64,000 nucleotides of DNA from Martinezella calliandrae (GCF_030272695.1 NZ_JARFYN010000009.1:62001-126000); one strand, 5' to 3'; shown: positions 19,609-29,086, counted from the first letter of the stretch. Program-made: numbers and translations. Notes: generated by a model from the letters alone, not told the origin.

Positions 19609-20291
19609 TGGCGGGAAGAAGCCGAGCGCGCGCCCATTGCCGGCTCGATTCCGCCGTGTTCGGCTCGCGCGCCGGCACTTGAGTGGATCCGGCAACATTC
19701 ACCATTGCGTCGAAGCTCAGGCGAAGTAGGCGATCTGATTGTTGGCGCGGCGCGGGCGGCTAAAGTCACAGGATTGATCGGGGCAGATCGCCTATCGATT
19801 TTTTGGGTCGTTCGCCAAATAGTCGCCCATGATGCAGCGGGGTTTTGCGGCCATGGGCTCCACGCACCGGATCGACGATTTTTTGACGGCAGCATCAAAA
19901 TTCTAATGGGATGACGGGAGCCCCACATTCCCGACCAAGGGTGCTCCGGGACTCCCGGCCGTCACGTGGGGTTCCCCGTTTCAGCAGCTGCAATAGATCG
20001 CGCGTCGTCGCGTTAAGCCATAGCAAGCTGTTTGCGTGAAAAATGCAGGATTAATATCCACAAGGCATGTGCCGTTTCAGATCGTCGGCAGGGCAAACCT
20101 GTAGAAATCGCGCCACTCGCCGTGCCCAGCGAAGATGCCGCCGTCATCAGGGCGATCCCATCCAACGGCAACGGTCGTGAGACATTCGCAGAGTTGTCCA
20201 GACCGCAACCGTCAGCGTGATCAAGCTCCAACGAGGCTTTCAGCACCACGTCGACTTCGCCGGTGGAGGTCTCAGCGTGTGAACTTGCGTA
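19609..20291. other. 683-bp intergenic stretch without a supported gene
   Basis: Between the adenosine-kinase gene and the end of the porin gene. Apart from the structured hairpin at 19916-19976 I see nothing I can name. A 78-codon minus-strand frame at 20013-20249 has no ribosome site or recognised motif. Confidence 0.5.
19916..19976 (+). other. nested hairpin, possible structured RNA or terminator
   Basis: Left arm GGGAGCCCCAC (19916-19926) can pair with GTGGGGTTCCC (19966-19976), 11 base pairs with one G-U in plus-strand RNA. Inside the loop, CCGGG (19946-19950) pairs with CCCGG (19954-19958). There is no run of T after it, so it is not a classical intrinsic terminator. Confidence 0.45.
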
Positions 20292-21641
20292 TCAGAAGGT
20301 TGCCACTGCTCTGAGGCCAAAAATCGCGGCATTCTGTATCCGTGAATTGGGTCTATTGGGATCGGCTGCGTTGCCTCCGGGTCGGATGACATATTGAAAG
20401 AAAGGCTGTGCCGACAGCCATGGCGTTATGGCGGCCTGATATGTAGTTTCGATCACAGCTTCGGAACTCGGTACCGGCTGCGATGCGCCGCTGAGGGCAT
20501 TCTCGGCCTTTACCAGATCCGATATGCCCGAACTCATACTGGCATAGGCAAAGCTGACACCGGCGGTATCATCGTCACGTCCCGGCAAAAGCCCTTTATA
20601 GGCAAGGCCCATATCAAGATACCAGTTCATGCTGTTGCGCTCCTGCTGGGGCGCAACAGCCATGCGGACAAAACCGCTGAGGCCATTGTCGGTGCTGGCT
20701 GGTTCTTGCCAAAGCGTCTGATCGACAACAGCATATACGGCAAAATTGCCCGAGAGTCGGCGTGGGCTTCCGCTCGACAAAGGATCGGCCAAGGAAACGC
20801 CATTCGATGCCGTGGAAAGACTGTCAAATTCCTCCGAATTATACCAGGCACCGATCTTATATGTGCCCGGCAAGCCAGGATCACCCTTCCCCGGCGTATA
20901 GGCATAAGCCGCCTCGGCAATCGCAAGCACGCCATCGCCAATTGGAAACCCCAATCCATTGGCATTGCCATTCGGATCCGATCCGGTTGGACTCCCATTG
21001 AAGACGGCGGCCTGCAGCGTCCAGGCACCGTTAGGCTTAACGATGATCTGGGCGCCGGGAACAGCAAAGGGGTACGCCGGTCCTCCTCCTGGAAGATCTG
21101 CGGCAAAAATGCCTGGCCATCCGAATGTCGAGTTGACGAAAAGGCCGGCCGTATTGCTGATCGCGAAATTTTGGTCCGCCAGAATTTGGCCGAGCTTCAC
21201 CGTCACCGCGCCGTTCATAAGGCTTTGCGAGAGATAAAATTCTCCAAGCCTGACACCCGAATCGGCCTCCACCGACGTCACGGTCAGGAGATTGCCGACA
21301 TTCTTCCCAGACAAGCCCTGACCCTGAATGGCATAGCCGGAAATATGAATGCTACCGCCAGTCCAACCTGCCAACCGGCCCATGTCGAAGTCGCCCTGCA
21401 ATTCGAAGAGACCGTCATAGGCAGCTCCCCTTCTAACGCCACCCGAGACATTGCCGAGCACATCGCTGGTCTGCGTCATCGTGAAACTGACACCCTCATC
21501 GCGAAGCCAATTGCGATAGCCGTGCCAATCGCCGGTGAGCGTCGTTTCAGCGTAGGATGGCGGTGCTGTATCGTCGGCTTTAGCCGCCGCGCCATAAATA
21601 GCAATCACAAACGCAAGGGCAGCGACGGCTGTATTCCTCAT
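20292..21641 (-). CDS. OprB-type carbohydrate-selective porin
   Basis: 449 residues with a signal peptide of about 22 residues (AALAFVIAIYGAAAKA). The mature start LTGDWHGYRNWLRDEGVSF is the hallmark of the OprB family, followed by GVRRGAAYDGLFELQGDFDMGRLAGW, SVEADSGVRLGEFYLSQSL, NSTFGWPGIFAADLPGGGPAYP, and a C-terminal beta-strand ending in Phe (IFGLRAVATF) as expected for an outer-membrane barrel. The family forms outer-membrane channels for sugars. No sugar transporter genes flank it. Its downstream side is the empty 19.6-20.3 kb region. Confidence 0.9.
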   Translation of the reverse strand: MRNTAVAALAFVIAIYGAAAKADDTAPPSYAETTLTGDWHGYRNWLRDEGVSFTMTQTSDVLGNVSGGVRRGAAYDGLFELQGDFDMGRLAGWTGGSIHISGYAIQGQGLSGKNVGNLLTVTSVEADSGVRLGEFYLSQSLMNGAVTVKLGQILADQNFAISNTAGLFVNSTFGWPGIFAADLPGGGPAYPFAVPGAQIIVKPNGAWTLQAAVFNGSPTGSDPNGNANGLGFPIGDGVLAIAEAAYAYTPGKGDPGLPGTYKIGAWYNSEEFDSLSTASNGVSLADPLSSGSPRRLSGNFAVYAVVDQTLWQEPASTDNGLSGFVRMAVAPQQERNSMNWYLDMGLAYKGLLPGRDDDTAGVSFAYASMSSGISDLVKAENALSGASQPVPSSEAVIETTYQAAITPWLSAQPFFQYVIRPGGNAADPNRPNSRIQNAAIFGLRAVATF

Positions 21642-22317
21642 TGCTTTTCCTTTTCACACAGCATTGATCTGACATCAGATGCGGTCAGCCGTTAAGCGCG
21701 CGGATAATTTCCTGGTAGTCAAATCTCAATTTCGCGGGCACCGCCAAATTCGAAGCTGAACATGAATGCTAGCGCATTTTTCAAAAATGCCAGCAGCGGC
21801 CATTAGTTACTATAGGCTCAGACTCTGGATTCGACTAGGAACGAGAACTCGAGTTTGTCTGAATGACCCTCGATCCCCAAGCCCCGATCGAGGGAAATCG
21901 AACCGCTGGTCCACACATCGAAGGCCAATTGCTGATATGGATCTCACAGGGTGATATGGGAACGCCAAGATCCGGCTACAGTTCAGCAGAATTAAATGCT
22001 CGAAATAGAGAAGCTGTTGGAAGTATTTATCCGATTTTGGCGTCAAACATCTTTAAACCTATAGGCGTAATTCTTACCTCAATTATCGTTATGTCTAACA
22101 AGGCAACACCGATGTGACATCACTCAGGACCACGCCGCCCCTCAAGTGGGGACTCGGGGAGGCGCGGTCATTTTCCCAGGCAATGAGCAGCCCAAGCGTT
22201 CGACACGCCCTTAGTGCGTCGAGCGTTTAGGCGCGAAATTTCCCCGTCTTATCAACCAGCACCAACCGGGCGGCTGTCGGGTGGACGAACCCGTGCGCCC
22301 ATAGGAGGAGAGCAACG
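21642..22317. other. 676-bp divergent intergenic region
   Basis: Between the porin and the SPFH-protein gene, transcribed away from each other. It should hold two promoters. An 84-codon plus-strand frame at 21863-22117 has no recognised domain. AGGAGGAG directly precedes the ATG at 22318. Nothing else is supported. Confidence 0.4.
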
Positions 22318-24363
22318 ATGGAAGCCCTACAAAATCTCAGCCCGATGGAATGGATGGCAATCGAAATCGCCGTCCCGGTCATCGTGTTGGCAATCCTGTT
22401 CCGGTGGAGCGGCCTTATCCGCTATATTCCCAACGACAGGCTCGGTATCCTCGAAAAGCTGTGGAGTTTTCGCGGCTCCGTCAAGAATGGCTTCATTGCA
22501 CTCAATGGTGAGGCCGGCTTCCAGCCGGAAGTCGTGCGCGGCGGCCTGCATTTCTTCATGCCGTTCCAGTATTCGATGCATCGCGCCGATCTCGTGACCA
22601 TTCCACAGGGCCAAATCGGTTATGTCTTCGCCCGTGATGGCAAGCCGTTGCCGCCGACCCAGACGCTTGCCTCGAATATCGAGGCCGATGACTTCCAGGA
22701 CGTACGCGGCTTTCTGATGAAGGGTGGCCAGAAGGGCCCGCAGCGCAAGATCCTGCGCGAAGGCACCTATGCCATCAACCTCGCGCAGTTCATCGTGCTG
22801 ACCGCGCAGTCGACCTATGCCGTAAACCTGAACTCGTCGGAACAAAGACTGTTTGCGGACATGTCCGGGGTGATCACCGAGCGGAATGGCTTCGAACCTA
22901 TCGTCATCCATGACGCCGAGGACATGATCGGCATCGTCACCATCCACGACGGTCCCGCACTGCCGGATGGCGAGATCATCGCGCCGACCGTTGCCAACGA
23001 CCCGAAGGACCCGAACTTCCACAATAACTTCCAGGATCCGGAGAAGTTTCTCAATGCCGGCGGTTATCGTGGTCGGCAGTTGCAGGTGCTTGCCGACGGT
23101 AGCTATTTCCTCAACCGCATCTTTGCGACCGTCGAACTGGTCGACAAGACGATCATCGACGTTGGCACAGTGGGTGTCGTCGTCTCCTATACCGGCCGGC
23201 GAGGCGCGGACATTTCCGGCAAGGCCTATCGCCATGGCGAATTGGTCGAGACGGGCGCACGCGGTGTCTGGTCGACGCCGCTCCTGCCGGGCAAATATGC
23301 GTTCAACACCTATGCCGGCAATATCGTCATCGTGCCGACCACCAACTTCGTGCTCAAATGGACCAAGGAGCAATTCGGCGAGCACAGGCTCGACGAGAAT
23401 CTTTCCGAAGTGTCGCTGATCACCAAGGATGCGTTTGAACCCGTGCTGCCGCTCTCGGTAGTCGTGCATATCGACTATATGAAGGCGCCCCTCGTCGTGC
23501 AGCGTTTTGGGGACATCAAACGGCTGGTCGAACAGACGCTCGATCCGATGGTCTCGGCCTATTTCAAGAATATCGCGCAGACCAAGACGTTGATCGAACT
23601 CTTGCAGGAACGCAGCGAAATTCAGCGCAAATCCGGCGACGAAATGCGCGAGAAGTTTGGCTCCTACAGCCTCGAGCTGCAGGAAGTGCTGATCGGTACG
23701 CCCCGCGCCAATAATGGTCAGAACAGCATAGAGCAGATCCTGATCCAACTGCGCGAGCGCCAGATCGCCGTTGAAAAGGTCGGGACCTATAAATTGCAAG
23801 AAGCGGCTGCGATCCAGGAGCGCACATTGCGCGAGAAGGAAGCGCTCGCCGAACAGCAGGCCAAGATCACGACATCAGCGCTCGCCATCGAGATCAGCGA
23901 GAACGAGGGCAAGGCGCAACTCGCCCGCACCCGCCAGCAGGCGGAAACCATTCAGGTCACCGCCAAGGCAGAGGCCGAGAAGGTACGCCTCGCCGGCCTC
24001 GGCGAGGCCGACCGGATCAAGGCCATCGCACTTGCCGATGCAGAACGAATCAAGGCGACCGGTTTTGCGGATGCCGAAAAGGTGCGCGCCGTCGGTTTGG
24101 CAGAGGCCGAGGCCACGGAGAAGAAGGTCGCGGCCTTCGGCGGGCCGGACTATCAGCTCAACTCGCAGGTCCTCATGCGCTTCGCCGAGGCGATCGAGAA
24201 CGGCAGGCTGCCGCTTGTGCCGCAGATCCAGGTCGGCGGTGGCGCGGGCGAGAAAGGTGCCGGCAACGGTCTCGTCGAAATGATGTTGTCAATGCTGGTC
24301 GCCGACCGGCTTGGACGGCAGACACCGCCGATTGCGGTGCCGGCGCCGATGGAACAAGATTGA
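22318..24363 (+). CDS. SPFH-domain (flotillin-like) membrane protein
   Basis: 681 residues with AGGAGGAG before the ATG. A single N-terminal transmembrane segment lies at about 12-28 (IEIAVPVIVLAILF). An SPFH/band 7 region follows (RYIPNDRLGILEKLWSF, GGLHFFMPFQYSMHR, VGVVVSYTGRRG, LPGKYAFNTYAGNIVIVPTTNFVLKWTKE). The C-terminal part from about 480 is a long alpha-helical, Ala/Glu-rich coiled coil with repeats of LADAERIKATGFADAEKVRAVG type, as in flotillins. It ends with a Gly/Pro-rich tail. Such proteins form large oligomers at the inner membrane. It is monocistronic and ends in a clear terminator. Confidence 0.85.
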   Translation: MEALQNLSPMEWMAIEIAVPVIVLAILFRWSGLIRYIPNDRLGILEKLWSFRGSVKNGFIALNGEAGFQPEVVRGGLHFFMPFQYSMHRADLVTIPQGQIGYVFARDGKPLPPTQTLASNIEADDFQDVRGFLMKGGQKGPQRKILREGTYAINLAQFIVLTAQSTYAVNLNSSEQRLFADMSGVITERNGFEPIVIHDAEDMIGIVTIHDGPALPDGEIIAPTVANDPKDPNFHNNFQDPEKFLNAGGYRGRQLQVLADGSYFLNRIFATVELVDKTIIDVGTVGVVVSYTGRRGADISGKAYRHGELVETGARGVWSTPLLPGKYAFNTYAGNIVIVPTTNFVLKWTKEQFGEHRLDENLSEVSLITKDAFEPVLPLSVVVHIDYMKAPLVVQRFGDIKRLVEQTLDPMVSAYFKNIAQTKTLIELLQERSEIQRKSGDEMREKFGSYSLELQEVLIGTPRANNGQNSIEQILIQLRERQIAVEKVGTYKLQEAAAIQERTLREKEALAEQQAKITTSALAIEISENEGKAQLARTRQQAETIQVTAKAEAEKVRLAGLGEADRIKAIALADAERIKATGFADAEKVRAVGLAEAEATEKKVAAFGGPDYQLNSQVLMRFAEAIENGRLPLVPQIQVGGGAGEKGAGNGLVEMMLSMLVADRLGRQTPPIAVPAPMEQD

Positions 24364-24369
24364 TCGTGG

Positions 24370-24392
24370 ATGGGCCGGTCATGCCGGCCCAT
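24370..24392 (+). terminator. intrinsic terminator after the SPFH gene
   Basis: ATGGGCCGG (24370-24378), a 5-base loop, then CCGGCCCAT (24384-24392) followed by ttt. The perfect 9-bp stem begins 6 bases after the stop codon. Confidence 0.85.
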
Positions 24393-24465
24393 TTTGCATC
24401 CTGTCAATAATTGCCGTTTCCGCTACCAGCTCGCCCACAAGCCACGTCGCTTTTCGCAACCATAG

Positions 24466-24963
24466 CTAATCGTACCGAGCGGCGCCTATTCGATAACGCT
24501 TTTTGATCCGGTCTACCGGTGTCCCATCGAGAAGGGGAACTCGGCTGAGCCTGTCATAGTCCTCAAAACCCATCTTCGTGTAATAGGCGAGACCGCTGAC
24601 GTTGTCGGCACGTATGGTCGCATTAATGAATTCAAACCCGAGTTCTTCGGCTGCCGTTCGGGTTGCCGGAAACAGGGCGCTGCCGACGCCGGGTATCTTC
24701 GGGTTCACACGTGCAAAAGTAGCGATATCCGCATACCTAGGCGGCGGATCGCCGTAAAGGCTCAGTGATTGAAAGCCGACGAGCAACTGATCATGCTTAG
24801 CGACATGGCAGGCAAGGGCAAACTCGCCATCGATGAACCAATCCGCGAACTCGGCGAACGAAACTGGCGTCTCGATCGCCGTTGTGCCACCGATGCGGAT
24901 GATCTCGTTCAGAAGGCCACACAGCTCCTCTGCGTCAGCGGTAATGGCTTTTCGAATATGCAT
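24466..24963 (-). CDS. GNAT family N-acetyltransferase
   Basis: 165 residues. The start MHIRKAITADAEELCGLLNEII, the central VNPKIPGVGSALFPATRTAAEELGFEFINATIRADNVSGLAYYTKMGFEDY and the length fit a GNAT fold. The acetyl-CoA loop V-x(5)-G-x-x-L is present in a weak form. The substrate is unknown. It is a single gene, separated by 271 bp from the Rrf2 regulator, and is not obviously linked to its neighbours. Confidence 0.8.
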   Translation of the reverse strand: MHIRKAITADAEELCGLLNEIIRIGGTTAIETPVSFAEFADWFIDGEFALACHVAKHDQLLVGFQSLSLYGDPPPRYADIATFARVNPKIPGVGSALFPATRTAAEELGFEFINATIRADNVSGLAYYTKMGFEDYDRLSRVPLLDGTPVDRIKKRYRIGAARYD

Positions 24964-25234
24964 GTCTCTGCGACCTCATCCTGTCTGCATGGCGTAATGG
25001 CGGTCTCCATAGAGCACAAGCAAGCATTTCGTCAGCTGCCCCCAGGTGGATCTTAGTCACCACGTCTTCCAGGGCGCGGAATTGTTCATCCGCATCAACG
25101 TCATCAGCCCGCCGCGTATCATTGCGGCCGTCGCTGGCTCCGGGGTTGAACCGCGGTCTGGGACTGAGGATGCGGCTTTATCACTTGCCGACGCGCAGTC
25201 GGCGCGGGTCGTGGAACTATCTTGTCGGAAACGA

Positions 25235-25714
25235 TCACGGTTGATCCTCGCCGATCGCCTGCTTTTGACGATCATCGAGGGTGATGCCGAGCATTTGCCG
25301 CAAGGGAACTGACGGCCGAAGCAAATCAGAGAGGGTGTAGCCGTCGAGCACGTCAAGAAAGGCGGCGGAAGCCGAAGACAGCGCGCGCTTGAGAACACAG
25401 GCAGGTTGGATGGCGCAAACGATGCCGGCATTGAGTTCCATGCACGGAACGATCGCGAAATCGGGCTCGCAGGCCCGAACGATGGCGCCAACCCCAATCT
25501 CTGCCGCATCCTTGGCAAGCCGCATGCCCCCCTGGCGTCCCCGTACGGTTTCGATTAGTCCCTTTTGCCCGAGCTCATGCGTGATCTTCATGAGATGCGC
25601 CCTGGATATATCATAAGCCGCGGAAATCTCCGAGATGGTCGAGAGTTTCCCGGTGTTCAAACCGAGATACATCATCATCCGCAGGGCATAGTCGGAATAA
25701 ACCGTCAATCGCAT
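25235..25714 (-). CDS. Rrf2 family iron-sulfur regulator (NsrR-like)
   Basis: 159 residues. The N-terminal winged helix MRLTVYSDYALRMMMYLGLNTGKLSTISEISAAYDISRAHLMKITHELGQKGLIETVRGRQGGMRLA is typical of Rrf2/NsrR. Three cysteines occur in VPCMELNAGIVCAIQPACVLKRAL (about 94, 103 and 109), which would bind an Fe-S cluster. NsrR-type proteins repress nitric-oxide stress genes; the spacing C-x8-C-x5-C should be compared with known members before using that name. No NO-detoxification gene is adjacent. Downstream of its start lie decayed genes, so its targets may be elsewhere. Upstream of it CGATTA is repeated at about 25731-25760. Confidence 0.8.
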   Translation of the reverse strand: MRLTVYSDYALRMMMYLGLNTGKLSTISEISAAYDISRAHLMKITHELGQKGLIETVRGRQGGMRLAKDAAEIGVGAIVRACEPDFAIVPCMELNAGIVCAIQPACVLKRALSSASAAFLDVLDGYTLSDLLRPSVPLRQMLGITLDDRQKQAIGEDQP

Positions 25715-25877
25715 TGGCCAAGCTCTCTTCTAATCTAATCGTTTAATATAATCGCTTTTTTGTATGGCGCACGTTTTTCTCGAGCCAGTGGCGAACGAGC
25801 ACCGCCATTATCGCAGGTGGCAAACCCGGTCCTAAACTCGACGATATCCGGATTGCAATGCGATGCTTAAAGATGCA

Positions 25878-26257
25878 TCACAAATATATCTTTTTTTGAG
25901 GCTGACTCGGACGATAGGCAACATGCGCCTGACCGACGATCGGCACCAGGGGGTGCTCGCAGTGGGAATAGAAGGGGATCACCTTCACGAGGACCAGATC
26001 GGAATAACCGCCCACTTCCGTGAAGGTTCGCTGCAGTTCCTGAGCCGCGTCCTGCTTGTAGCCTACGAAAGCTCCTTGTAGGAGCGGGCCACCCGCGCGG
26101 GCATATCACGCAACCCTTCCCGCTCAGGATTATCGCCGCTCCACCGCCGAAAAACGCGGACCGCGGCTTGCGCCTGCTCGCGCTTCACGCCTCCCTCGCC
26201 ATGATCGGCAAGCCTCATAGGCTCCGGTTCCGGGTTCAGCTTCAATCGGTTGTCCAT
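25878..26257 (-). pseudogene. folE: folE (GTP cyclohydrolase I) remnant, frameshifted and truncated
   Basis: The first frame (from about 26257) gives [34 protein letters not shown] and then a stop at about 26063. Shifting one base restores [25 protein letters not shown] and [22 protein letters not shown], after which homology ends and a stop follows at 25878. Both stretches are unmistakable GTP cyclohydrolase I. One T appears to be missing in the run at the join (KEL[F]). The C-terminal third is absent, and the conserved His after SHCEH is a Pro. The gene cannot make a working enzyme. A second, intact copy presumably exists elsewhere. Confidence 0.88.
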
Positions 26258-26318
26258 TCCGCATACCAACGGTCTCTATTTCTGCAGTGGCAGGGAAAGA
26301 CGCGATAAGTCATGGGAG

Positions 26319-26711
26319 ATGAAGACGTGCCATCACCCGTTCGGTAAGCTGGTCGCATTTCCATCCGGCGAAGGGGAAGGCGTCCATAGCGATTGGTCCG
26401 ATCAGCTCATTCAAGCGCTGTCGCGGTGCGCTGCGGGCCCGATGAAGTCAGCTGCAGACAGTCTCGGGTTTGATATTGAGCAACTCGGCCGGTTCTTCGA
26501 CGCTCATTTCCTCGACGACGCGCGCAATGAAGACAAGGCGAAATTCGTCCGGCAGATCATCCGGCGACGATTTGATCGACCGGCGGCTTGCTTAACAATT
26601 CCGACATTGGCATCTCCATTTTCCGGTTGGATGCTCGGCGACGACGATCGTTCCCGCCAACACAGAATAATATCGAACAAAAATATTGAGCCCGGCGCCA
26701 TCGTCGCCTGA
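26319..26711 (+). CDS. hypothetical protein, doubtful
   Basis: 130 codons from the ATG at 26319 (MKTCHHPFGKLVAF...). The middle (IEQLGRFFDAHFLDDARNEDKAKFVRQIIRRRF) could be helical. I recognise no family, and no good ribosome site precedes it. It sits in a region of decaying genes, so it may be a remnant or not coding at all. The opposite strand also has an open frame here (26504-26845) without features. Confidence 0.25.
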   Translation: MKTCHHPFGKLVAFPSGEGEGVHSDWSDQLIQALSRCAAGPMKSAADSLGFDIEQLGRFFDAHFLDDARNEDKAKFVRQIIRRRFDRPAACLTIPTLASPFSGWMLGDDDRSRQHRIISNKNIEPGAIVA

Positions 26712-26923
26712 ACTGCTACGTCAAAGACAATCTCGGGTGGGTAATGACAGTGGCAGCGGTCCTCTGGCGACCGGCAGTCATCTCGTTTCGCTCTGAGTGC
26801 TTCAGTATAGCAAAATTGTTCCGCCGGACCCGGCGTCGGGAGCACGATACTCCGTTGATCTGCGAATATGATTTCGATATACAGAATTATGGGGACATTT
26901 AATTCAGAAATCGAGATTTATCA

Positions 26924-27166
26924 GTGGACTTGTCATCGATCGAGATCTTTCTTGCCGCCGATAGCAGCATCGCGAAGGCGGCAAAAGCGGTTGAACGAGT
27001 GTCGTCGAATGTGACGACGCGCGACCAGTTCCTCGAGGAGGAGCTCGGAGTTTGCCTCCTCGGCCATGACCCTTATCGCAAGAACTGTTGTTCGAGCACA
27101 TTCGAGACTTTCCACGAAGTCCTTCGGACGACCAAAGGCAGAGATCCACGTCGCTGCGCGAACTAG
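26924..27166 (+). pseudogene. truncated LysR-type regulator (N-terminal HTH only)
   Basis: From a GTG at 26924 the frame reads MDLSSIEIFLAADSSIAKAAKAVERVSSNVTTRDQFLEEELGVCLLGHD, clearly a LysR helix-turn-helix (SNVTTR...LEEELGV). A residue or two are missing in the first helix region. After about residue 50 the similarity stops and the frame ends at codon 80. The whole effector-binding domain is missing because the HPP gene begins 55 bp later. Confidence 0.8.
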
Positions 27167-27220
27167 CTGGGAAGCGTTTGTTCACCTTTCCATTTTAACT
27201 CCCATAAAACTGGCTTTACC

Positions 27221-28339
27221 ATGCAATATTCTGAAACCCCGAAGACGGGGATGCACCCCGCTCGCTTGTTTTCACCTATCCTGGCTGGCGCAACCCTGCG
27301 TGAACGCCTGATTGCATGCCTGGGTGCCCTGATCGCCATTGGTCTTACCGGCGCCATCAGTGGCTATTTTTTTGGACAGGGGCCCTATCTTCCGCTGATC
27401 GTCGCGCCGATGGGGGCGTCGGCCGTGCTGCTCTTTGCCGTTCCGGCAAGTCCGCTTGCTCAGCCTTGGTCGATTATCGGCGGAAACACGATCTCCGCGA
27501 TGATGGGGATCCTCGCTACCTATTTCATCCACGACCCGGTCATCGCAATCGGCGTCGGCGTTGCGCTTGCGATCGGCGCCATGTCTTTTACGCGCAGCCT
27601 TCACCCGCCGGGCGGTGCTGCGGCCCTTACGGCCGTCCTGGGAGGCCCCGCCGTCGCGAAGTGGGGATTTCTCTTCCCCTTCGTGCCCGTTGCATTGAAT
27701 TCGTGCCTTCTCGTCGGACTAGGCTTGGCTTTTCACAAGCTATCCAAGCGTAACTATCCTCACGTGGCCCCGAAAGTCCCGGAAAACACTCACCAGACCA
27801 GCGATCTGCCTCAAGCATCGCGGGTTCGCTTTCGACATGTGGACGTCGATGCGGCTCTTGCGGCAATGAACGAGACGTTCGACATCGACCGGGCAGATCT
27901 CAGCCGGTTGGTGCAGGAGGTCGAACAGCAGGCGATTCTCCGGTCGAATAGCGGCATAAGCTGTGCCGATATCATGTCTCGCGACGTGATCGCCGTTCAG
28001 GACACCACGGAACCGGAAGAAGCCCGCCGGCTTCTGTTGAAACATAACATTCGCATCTTGCCGGTGAAGGATAGCGAGGGTCGGTTGATCGGCACAGTCG
28101 GGCTGCGGGAGCTAGCGGCCGGCAACGATACGATCAGATCGTCAATATCGAAGCCTGCAGTGGCGGCGGCGGCAGAACCTGCATTATCACTGCTGCCCGT
28201 CTTGACCGACGGACGGACGCACGCCGTCATCATCATCGATGCTGAGCGCCAGATCGTCGGTCTTATCTCGCAGACGGATCTTCTGAATGCCGTGGCTAGG
28301 CTTCTGCCGAAAGACAGCCCGGTGTCCGCGGCCGCCTGA
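27221..28339 (+). CDS. HPP family membrane protein with two CBS domains
   Basis: 372 residues. The first 170 residues form a four-helix HPP-type membrane domain (LIACLGALIAIGLTGAISGYFFGQ, LPLIVAPMGASAVLLFAVPASPLAQPWSIIGGN, SFTRSLHPPGGAAALTAVLGG) containing the diagnostic HPPGGA. The C-terminal part has two CBS domains (SCADIMSRDVIAVQDTTEPEEARRLLLKHNIRILPVKD and HAVIIIDAERQIVGLISQTDLLNAV). CBS domains usually bind adenine nucleotides and regulate the attached module. Some HPP proteins are linked to nitrite transport, but that is not shown here. It stands between two pseudogenes; TTTAACTCCC near 27195 is not a good ribosome site, so the start is uncertain by a few codons. Confidence 0.85.
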   Translation: MQYSETPKTGMHPARLFSPILAGATLRERLIACLGALIAIGLTGAISGYFFGQGPYLPLIVAPMGASAVLLFAVPASPLAQPWSIIGGNTISAMMGILATYFIHDPVIAIGVGVALAIGAMSFTRSLHPPGGAAALTAVLGGPAVAKWGFLFPFVPVALNSCLLVGLGLAFHKLSKRNYPHVAPKVPENTHQTSDLPQASRVRFRHVDVDAALAAMNETFDIDRADLSRLVQEVEQQAILRSNSGISCADIMSRDVIAVQDTTEPEEARRLLLKHNIRILPVKDSEGRLIGTVGLRELAAGNDTIRSSISKPAVAAAAEPALSLLPVLTDGRTHAVIIIDAERQIVGLISQTDLLNAVARLLPKDSPVSAAA

Positions 28340-28371
28340 CGGCGATTGGAGTGGGAAGACCTCAGTCTTTT

Positions 28372-29086
28372 TCATAGGCACGGCAGTTGGGGTCTCGGAA
28401 TTGATCCCCAACCGTGTCGGCCGATTAATCGATCGACGTCAGCGCGGAGAAGAGATCGGCAAGTAGATCCGTCCTGGCTACCGTTCAGATATTTTGTTGT
28501 CGAATGCATGACGAGGTCGGCACCAAGAGCAATCGGCTGCTGAAGCACAGGTGACAGAAAAGTATTGTCCACGACGAGGCAGGCGCCCGCGGATTTGGCA
28601 TGCTGCGATACCCTTACGATGTCAATTACGCGCATAAGCGGGTTGCTCGGCGTTTCGACGAGGATCAGCGATGCTCTCAGCTTGACGGCTGCGGCCAATG
28701 GGATCGTCTTGCTGATCGACGAACGATATGTCGAAGTGGCGCTTATTCGCCAGAGCCAACAGCAATCTGTAGGTTCCGCCGTAACAGTCGTGCGGCGCAA
28801 TCACCCTGTCGCCGGGACGTAAGAGGCAGAGGACGAGATTGACGGCGGCCATCCCCGAAGAGGTAATCACGGCACCCGCGCCGCCCTCCAATTTCGCAGG
28901 GTATCTGCCAAAATATCGCGCGTCGGATTTGAGGTTCTGGAATACTCATATTCCTGCGCTTGCCCGAACTCTCGAAACGCGAAGTTGCTGGACAGATAAA
29001 GCGGTGGGATGACCGCCCCCGTAAGCAGGATCGCTTGCGATGCCATTGGCGGCTGCGATGGTCCTGGTGTCCTTGATTATCGCCAT
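28372..29086 (-). pseudogene. metB: cystathionine gamma-synthase-like PLP enzyme, three frameshifts and truncation
   Basis: Reading leftwards from the ATG at 29086, frame one gives MAIIKDTRTIAAANGIASDPAYG. After an extra G, a second frame gives VIPPLYLSSNFAFREFGQ and YEYSRTSNPTRDILADTL. After a missing base, a third frame gives EGGAGAVITSSGMAAVNLVL and HDCYGGTYRLLLALANKRHF. A further shift gives LRASLILVETPSNPLMR and HSTTKYLNG, with the PLP lysine in STTKY. Homology ends near 28480, well before the C-terminal domain. These are the signature motifs of Cys/Met metabolism gamma-family enzymes. With three shifts and a lost end the gene is dead. Confidence 0.88.

Noticed and set aside
20013..20249. 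78-codon minus-strand frame downstream of the porin
   Set aside because: No ribosome site, no recognised motif and atypical sequence; treated as non-coding.
22327..23799. 490-codon open frame on the minus strand
   Set aside because: It overlaps the SPFH gene in antisense. The SPFH protein has clear homology, a good ribosome site and a terminator, while the antisense product has no domain.
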